Source: an uncultured Saprospiraceae bacterium
GTDB lineage: Bacteria > Bacteroidota > Bacteroidia > Chitinophagales > Saprospiraceae
Direction of reading: 5' to 3'
DNA: 36,279 bases
Assembly: GCA_937923485.1 (NCBI GenBank)
Contig: CALDUE010000045.1
Location: 1 to 36,279 of the forward strand
Below, one piece after another: positions 33,101 through 36,279 of this stretch (its first letter is position 1; each line of letters starts with the position of its first letter). Under the pieces are notes generated by a model. It worked only from the letters and a program-made list of their open reading frames with translations, did not search any database and was not told the origin of the DNA. A program made the position numbers and the translations under genes.

Positions 33101-33824
33101 TCATCACAGAACCCGCGCAACTATCCATTGCTGATACCATAGTAGGTACTGTTGCCGAAGCATCACAAGCAATGTTTTGCGTAAGCGGAAAACCCACTGG
33201 ATCAATGCTTAACGTTGGCGCGCCTGAATCAGTAACTGTAATTTGCTGCGTACCTGTAGCCGTGTTCCCATTGACATCGGTAGCGCTAAACGTACGTGTG
33301 AAAGTGAATGGAACAGTAGCACTTGATTGCATGCCATCCGTAAAGGTTACTCCAGCGGATGAAATCCCACAACCATCGGTTGCGGTAGCCATCGCTTGCA
33401 TTGCAGGCAGAGCACATTCGTATGTAATCGCTGCAGGAACAACTAGCGTAGGCGCCGTTCCATCTACAACCGTAATGTCTATTGAGCAACTAGATGAATT
33501 GTTTCCCGCATCGGTAGCTGTTACAGTCATTTGAAGACCAGCCACTCCGACATCAGAGCAATCATAGAGGTTTCCAGAAAGGCTAATTGTTGGAGTACCA
33601 CAGTTATCTGTAACCGCTACCCCAGCGTCTGCCAAAGTGATTGCCCCTCGTCCACTTCCGTCTAGTACCAAGGTGTAAGAACCTGGACAAATCAATTGTG
33701 GGGCTGTGATATCTGGATTACACGACTGAGCGTTTAAACTCGAATTGTCGAAGAACAAAAAGGCCATTAGGAATACACAAAATTGTGTTAGCCGCAAAAT
33801 GGCAGTTTGGTAATTTTTACTCAT
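27174..33824 (-). CDS. Giant HYR / cohesin / dockerin-like protein, type A T9SS cargo
   Basis: 2216-aa secreted protein. Met at 33824 starts the signal peptide (LTQFCVFLMAFLFFDNSSL); the ORF runs 15 codons further upstream. Seventeen HYR-like domains fill residues about 43-1650, in four recurring types arranged as a super-repeat; one of them (HYR 8) holds a nested ~115-aa insert. Then follow a cohesin-like domain (1651-1790), a dockerin-like region with two calcium-loop segments (KDINYSNGVDIIDLADL near 1850 and DVAPDGDINILDIIEVQ near 1888) closed by GVKIGDINRTA, a second cohesin-like domain, and a type A sorting domain (NRPNPYSTTTLIDFELPN to the end). Likely a surface or matrix scaffold. No catalytic domain recognised. 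A terminator follows directly. Confidence 0.93.
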   Translation of the reverse strand: MSKNYQTAILRLTQFCVFLMAFLFFDNSSLNAQSCNPDITAPQLICPGSYTLVLDGSGRGAITLADAGVAVTDNCGTPTISLSGNLYDCSDVGVAGLQMTVTATDAGNNSSSCSIDITVVDGTAPTLVVPAAITYECALPAMQAMATATDGCGISSAGVTFTDGMQSSATVPFTFTRTFSATDVNGNTATGTQQITVTDSGAPTLSIDPVGFPLTQNIACDASATVPTMVSAMDSCAGSVMITSATISTQGTSANASNFYNYSITTTYTADDGAGNTASLSTVVNVSDIEAPTFTTGLPTSGTISTGSNAAGTCFAAYSADLSGDVTDNCAPLSALDASYVIIDESNTITNSGSGLTVSENLAVGTYEVLFTVLDPSNNTGSFSFMLTVDDGNAPTAICNSSIQLSIGSGGTATLSTVQVDAGSSDDCSPVTLALSQTTFDCSDIGTTVDVILMVSDAAGNMSQCTTAVNVVDNSNPAAFCQDISRALDANGQTVVTAQDIAAGPIAGFDVCGNPTMGMVSEDGINFFPSVTLDCTNGSSIDLTLQITDGNGNSNTCVSTVTLMDAEAPVATCTDLTRDLSITGSYSLTSADSMAIVAGSSDNCAVDRITFSRATFTCADLDQAQLDTFATDTVQILVTIFDAAGNSDMCTAVLTLNETIAPAISCIDQTLSLDANGNLSVSGEQLLAGNLYLTTPADDSLTTASFTADNAYDLSFDFSATSTDPGFDFGYILNGTVTSLATATAMGSETVNLNAGQTISFFVEAQDGVIGGQGGAVWISELSTSIGTTIPASAISFAGSGQSFYADACGPLTTLVGPVGGPYAATINFDCTNLGAANTVELQVTDQAGNTSLCSSTITVVDEAAPQVICVFQTVDLNQTGTATLQASSFDNGSSMDACDGRNITFSFVDEFGADLGPTMQVSCDSIGSRDIFIAATDQSGNVGFCQTTVQVNDNLGPQISVPASIASLDCSESLDPSNTGLASATDNCDGAVSVSFTDLTLSGTSRNCRTIRRRFSAIDSRGNISFAFQDITIVDNTAPIFESDPMAVGFIDPNPPVAECTIPARVIPAITDNCDVNVTDVVIDTTDTRIAMGMFTSTSSDAAFYNFDIMRTWTATDSCGNSSTQTQFIQVRDTEAPVFDASVSTMQQLSTDAGSCFATVSFDLTGLITDGCAPSSELTVTNDAPMGDGAFLAQGTYPVGMHSITFVASDPSGNSDMLTINFEVNDMEGPIVACLSGFNLTLSSQGVASISAVQLDNGSIDNCGIASYQLSQSSFTCADLGFNRVTLTVTDFAGNQNSCTTSIIVSESTVPVFTSTPADVTVDCSDDLNDPAIVGTAAATTACGTSAMITSTDVTIVGTFDNCRTIERTYTATSAGGLTATAVQIITVEDNSVPTYDNAPLPADRFQMFECAPAAFPVITASDDCGAQPLVSIMSDFSNQGSDPAMSNFYNYILVREFVASDGCNTASPVALTYRVVDTSVPVVNISDQTIPTDMGTCQGTVNIDLALLTSDCADASFINFTNDAGIGNGENLIQGVLAAGVYPINFTATDPSGNDTTGTFTITIEDQQGPNAICDNVTVTLVNGVATITAADINEGSTDNCSATADLTLSLDQTTFTTPGDFPVVLTVTDEAGNSSTCTSTVSVIAPLTITAGSTSGGAGEIVQLGINATNFVNVNGLSGTISLPSTGVANFVNNITFNPIFNVSDWSVFVNDDQLTFTYTGSTQVSLSANGANLFMIDVELEGMVGDMTDVIIDGSATALNAVQNINGTNVILTPAIGTPGVITVIGVGTSITVSGMLSTANASNNAIALADVGYLGSSSGTFTTGASGTYSYTVPVGGTTTVEPFKDINYSNGVDIIDLADLRQHVLTNPNKQINDGFNRIAADVAPDGDINILDIIEVQQTVLDPINYEFTNNTSWRFVADGQQLVFTPDATDVPTFDESATFNNVTTNISNVNFTGVKIGDINRTAVPSSLTNGGGLQGRTTNTLEFIVQDQAMVAGETYEVELQTRNFTDVLGYQFTLTLDNDVASLDAVQPGVLAGMNANNFNHASDALLSHVWDNATDIDYQDGEIVFMITVTALENGMLSDVLEMNSDLTNALAYGQDRSQWDVDLVFESVSNTSSVLDESFSLSQNRPNPYSTTTLIDFELPNADQVIFHVIDVNGRIVLERRLDGFAGKQTIELQANELPAAGVYHYQLITSEATLAKSMLLTN

Positions 33825-34254
33825 GGGGAGTGTTGTTACAAGGTTGGTTATTAAAGCTATTTCAAACAATCAGTGAGACTGATACGTGTACAAGTGATAG
33901 GGCGCAGGATTTGACCTGCACCCATTGAGTGTTTCAGTACGATGCTTGTGCAAGCGGGGGGAACCAACACGATGCAATCCCAAACGATAGAGAAGTATTT
34001 TTCTCTGTCCAATGGGCGAAGCAGCTAGAGGAGACAAATCATCAGCTGATTCTTAATATCTTTTGCTTTTAGTTGATAAAAACTTCATTCGCTTCAAAAG
34101 TACTACTATACATTAGTGTATTTATTACCTTTTATGGGTAATACTTGACAGAAACAAGGTATTTAGCATACTAAATATACAATTATTTTAATACGAAATT
34201 GAACATATCTTAAATAACTCTCCTATATGATCAAGGAATTTGTAGCTTTCCGCC
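33825..34254. other. 430-bp AT-rich divergent intergenic region
   Basis: Gene-free spacer between the 2216-aa protein gene (minus) and RNase HI (plus). It should hold both promoters. TAGCTTTC at 34241-34248 resembles the Bacteroidota -7 box just upstream of the RNase HI ATG, but no -33 TTG is in place. gatagagaa/ttctctgtc (33986-33994 with 34001-34009) forms a 9-bp hairpin, with one G-T pair, in the long leader of the giant gene. The half next to RNase HI is notably A+T-rich. No small ORF or RNA gene recognised. Confidence 0.55.
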
Positions 34255-34887
34255 ATGGCAAAGCGCAAACCAAAATTCTACGTCGTATGGAAAGGAGCCA
34301 AGCCTGGCGTCTACAATACTTGGCCAGAAGCAAACGCGCAAGTCGCAGGATTTCCAGGTGCAAAGTTCAAGAGTTTCCCTTCACGTAGCGCAGCAGAACA
34401 CGCTTTTAAAGTCGGGCCATCTAAGGCCGGCGACGCCTTCCCTAATAAGAAAAAGTCACCTTCAAGTCAGTCAAGTGCTAGCATCATAAAACCTAGTCTA
34501 AGTGTCGATGCTGCATGCAGCGGCAATCCTGGAAAAATGGAATATCAAGGTGTAAGTACTGCGACCAAAGAAAGGATATTCCACCAAGCATTTCCTATAG
34601 GGACTAACAACATCGGAGAATTTCTTGCCCTTATTCATGGCATTGCATTCTTGAAGTCAGAAGGACTGCACGACATGCCAATATATACCGACAGCAAAAT
34701 TGCAATGGGTTGGGTGAAGAAAAAAAAATGTAAAACGACGCTTCCAAGAAATGCGAAAACCGAAAAACTCTATCAGCTAATCGATAGAGGAGAAGCTTGG
34801 CTTAAAGCAAACACCTTCAAGAATCCTATTTTGAAGTGGGAGACAAAACATTGGGGTGAGATTCCAGCTGACTTTGGTAGAAAGTAA
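34255..34887 (+). CDS. rnhA: Ribonuclease HI with N-terminal viroplasmin domain
   Basis: Degrades the RNA strand of RNA-DNA hybrids. The 210-aa protein has an N-terminal viroplasmin/hybrid-binding domain (KFYVVWKGAKPGVYNTWPEA, residues 7-52) as in eukaryotic RNase H1, a Lys/Ser-rich linker (55-78) and an RNase H fold with the four acidic residues in place: Asp85 (SVDAACSGNPG), Glu122 (NNIGEF), Asp146 (YTDSK) and Asp206 (WGEIPADFGRK). This domain pairing is frequent in Bacteroidota. It is convergent with def, with only 7 bp between stop codons and no terminator visible. Confidence 0.95.
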   Translation: MAKRKPKFYVVWKGAKPGVYNTWPEANAQVAGFPGAKFKSFPSRSAAEHAFKVGPSKAGDAFPNKKKSPSSQSSASIIKPSLSVDAACSGNPGKMEYQGVSTATKERIFHQAFPIGTNNIGEFLALIHGIAFLKSEGLHDMPIYTDSKIAMGWVKKKKCKTTLPRNAKTEKLYQLIDRGEAWLKANTFKNPILKWETKHWGEIPADFGRK

Positions 34888-34894
34888 CTTTTGC

Positions 34895-35464
34895 CTAGCG
34901 TGTTCCCATCGCAAATTTCAATCGGTAGTCTGCGCTTACTTGACCTTTTTTTATCTTATCAAGTTTCCTAGAGATAAGTCGCCTTTTTAGAGGCTTCAAC
35001 TTCTCGACAAAAAGTACCCCATCAATGTGGTCGTACTCATGCTGTATTACGCGAGCATTCATCCCGGTGAAGGTTTTCGTGTGTTCTACAAAATTACCAT
35101 CAAGATATTTAAGCGTAATCCGTTCAGGACGTTCCACTTCACCACGGACATGCGGGATACTTAAACAGCCTTCTTCATAAGGCCATTCCTCACCGTCCTC
35201 TTCGATCTTCTCAGCATTGATAAACGCGACCTTTATTCCTTCGTCATTGGAATCTTTTTCGTCGTCATGCAGCTGAATCGTGTCTACAAGGAAAATACGC
35301 ATCGACTTTCCAATTTGGGGAGCTGCTAGCCCTACTCCATTTGCATGGTACATCGTCTCCCACATATTTGCAAGAAGTTCTGGCAATGCGGTATTGGTAA
35401 CGTCGACATCCGTAGCACGTCGTTTAAGAACTGGTTGCCCGTAGGCATAAACTGGCAAAATCAT
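34895..35464 (-). CDS. def: Peptide deformylase
   Basis: Removes the formyl group from the N-terminal Met of new proteins. The 189-aa product has the three PDF motifs: GVGLAAPQIG (43-52), EGCLSIP with the metal ligand Cys100, and QHEYDH with ligands His142 and His146 and catalytic Glu143. An acidic insert (DEKDSNDEG, about 68-76) lies in the usual variable loop. It follows ruvX by 17 bp on the same strand, a common ruvX-def pairing in Bacteroidota, so the two are likely co-transcribed. Confidence 0.97.
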   Translation of the reverse strand: MILPVYAYGQPVLKRRATDVDVTNTALPELLANMWETMYHANGVGLAAPQIGKSMRIFLVDTIQLHDDEKDSNDEGIKVAFINAEKIEEDGEEWPYEEGCLSIPHVRGEVERPERITLKYLDGNFVEHTKTFTGMNARVIQHEYDHIDGVLFVEKLKPLKRRLISRKLDKIKKGQVSADYRLKFAMGTR

Positions 35465-35481
35465 AGGCTAGAACAACTTGG

Positions 35482-35901
35482 TCACCATCGACCTGTGTCG
35501 CGAAGGTAGCGTTCCAAAATGATCCCAGCGGCAATAGAATCCAAAGCGCCCTTTTTACTACGCTTTTTTTTACCTACACCAGTGTTTACAAGGTATTGAG
35601 CGGCCTCCTTGCTAGACTTGTATTCATCGGCATAGTCAAGATTGATTGACGGGTTCTTCTTTTTTAGCCTTTCGGCAAAACGATCAATATCCTTTTGAAT
35701 AGTATTTGCAGTTCCATCTTTGTGTTGCGATTTTGTAAGGATGACTAGATCGACATTCTCCGCCGCAATAAAATCTACAACGAAATCTAGGAGTTCACTG
35801 GGTGCGATCCATGGCTGAGGATTCACACTTAGTTGAAGTGGATCTGTCCATGCGACTCCACAACGTTGTTTCCCGTAATCTATAGCTACTATTCTTCCCA
35901 T
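35482..35901 (-). CDS. ruvX: Putative pre-16S rRNA nuclease / RuvX (YqgF)
   Basis: 139-aa RNase-H-like nuclease of the YqgF/RuvX family, implicated in 16S rRNA 5'-end maturation. The ORF extends to 35994, but Met at 35901 gives the canonical start MGRIVAIDYGKQRCGVAWTD with the first catalytic Asp in AIDYG. Later motifs are the conserved DEYKSSKEA segment and the final acidic residue in KKGALDSIAAGIILERYL. Length matches the family (about 135-150 aa). It lies 17 bp upstream of def. One iterated-motif copy lies at 35668-35681. Confidence 0.94.
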   Translation of the reverse strand: MGRIVAIDYGKQRCGVAWTDPLQLSVNPQPWIAPSELLDFVVDFIAAENVDLVILTKSQHKDGTANTIQKDIDRFAERLKKKNPSINLDYADEYKSSKEAAQYLVNTGVGKKKRSKKGALDSIAAGIILERYLRDTGRW

Positions 35902-36057
35902 ACTGTTTGCTAGAATTGGTGAGTCCCCGCAAATCAGAAATGGATTTACATGTAAACCCAAAACTTGCGTTAAAGCTACGCCACGCGAAGTCACTTCAAA
36001 AGTGAAATTGCATGAGGAGATCAGCTAGCTCTCCCACAAGGTTGGCATACCAAAAAA

Positions 36058-36089
36058 AGCCTCCTCCCGACCGAAGTCGAGAAGAGGCT
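36058..36089 (-). terminator. Terminator of the partial T9SS cargo gene
   Basis: agcctcctc (36058-36066) pairs with gaagaggct (36081-36089) with one mismatch, and the interior forms a further cgac-cgaa-gtcg hairpin. On the minus strand the stem is followed by a T-run (the complement of caaaaaaa at 36051-36058), 56 bp after the stop codon of the partial gene. This fits a rho-independent terminator. Confidence 0.75.
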
Positions 36090-36144
36090 AATTTCAATAG
36101 CCGGTCTACCTAAGTAGTCAGCGCTTGACTTATGACAGGATCAA

Positions 36145-36279
36145 TTACTTGATCACTACCATCTTGCGGGTTGCAGTGAAGTCACCAGCTGTGAGCGTGT
36201 AGTTCAACAAGCCTGCAGATGGAAGCTCGCCTGCTGCGATATCCACCTGTGAACGACCTGCGTCAAACTGTCCACCCGT
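36145..36279 (-). CDS. C-terminal end of a T9SS type A cargo protein (partial)
   Basis: The gene enters from the right edge; only its last 44 codons and TAA stop are present. The minus-strand reading is TGGQFDAGRSQVDI, then AAGELPSAGLLNYTLTAGDF, ending TATRKMVVIK. The pattern of Leu-Pro-Ala/Ser-Gly-hydrophobic-Tyr followed by a short strand and a final basic-Met-Val-hydrophobic-Lys is the end of a type A sorting domain, here most like the C-terminus of the 2216-aa protein (AAGVYHYQL ... AKSMLLTN). The function of the rest is unknown. Confidence 0.85.
   Translation of the reverse strand, partial: TGGQFDAGRSQVDIAAGELPSAGLLNYTLTAGDFTATRKMVVIK

Noticed and set aside
33052-33534. 160-codon plus-strand ORF within the 2216-aa gene, and similar ones at 30148, 26563 and 25582
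   Set aside because: The Val/Thr/Ser-rich translations are the complement of biased HYR codons; no signal or domain; the minus-strand gene is continuous.
33986-34009. Hairpin in the leader of the 2216-aa gene as a riboswitch
   Set aside because: A single AT-rich 9-bp hairpin with no surrounding conserved core; nothing resembles a known riboswitch class.

Overview
The window reads as chromosomal DNA of a Bacteroidota bacterium, most likely a Saprospiria/Lewinella-type organism. This is inference. The support is type IX secretion system (T9SS) sorting domains on four proteins, a PorP/SprF protein, two giant HYR-repeat surface proteins, cohesin-like and dockerin-like modules of the sort common in that group, an RNase HI with an N-terminal viroplasmin domain, and no obvious Shine-Dalgarno sites. 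No rRNA, tRNA, CRISPR array, transposase or prophage gene was seen.

Layout. 1-9.2 kb is mostly metabolic: pckA, a polytopic membrane protein and glgE on the minus strand, then a metallophosphoesterase, a two-gene YeeE/YedE-type sulfur transporter and a lipoprotein dipeptidyl peptidase III on the plus strand. 9.2-11.7 kb holds a strong terminator, the decayed 3' end of an old-yellow-enzyme gene, and an AT-rich secreted Asp-box protein beside it. 11.7-15.8 kb holds a coupled SDR / YHS-lipoprotein / small-protein operon, the MurNAc-recycling genes anmK and murQ in divergent orientation around an 18-bp perfect palindrome, and an isochorismatase-fold hydrolase with Ser at the usual catalytic Cys. 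An orphan NarL/LuxR response regulator with a perfect terminator follows.

17.2-33.9 kb is one minus-strand surface and secretion block. A 2216-aa HYR/cohesin/dockerin protein (type A sorting domain) is followed, after a terminator, by a 2058-aa HYR/Ig-like protein (type B sorting domain), a PorP/SprF protein only 3 bp downstream, and an OmpA/PD40/SPOR envelope protein. By analogy with SprB-SprF, the PorP/SprF protein probably serves export of the giant type B protein and the OmpA/SPOR protein anchors the apparatus to peptidoglycan. The last 2.4 kb returns to housekeeping (RNase HI, peptide deformylase, RuvX) and ends in the 3' end of another T9SS cargo gene.

Most unusual signals: (1) a 13-15 bp motif around GTTTTGGCGAAAGC occurs about 15 times, in both orientations, in several reading frames and in noncoding DNA, with five copies in anmK; (2) the 2216-aa protein is built from a four-domain HYR super-repeat used three times, with a foreign domain nested inside one HYR unit; (3) two intergenic elements share the same plan of two tandem ~70-bp units closed by an inverted end; (4) cohesin-like and dockerin-like modules sit in adjacent giant surface proteins next to a T9SS export gene.
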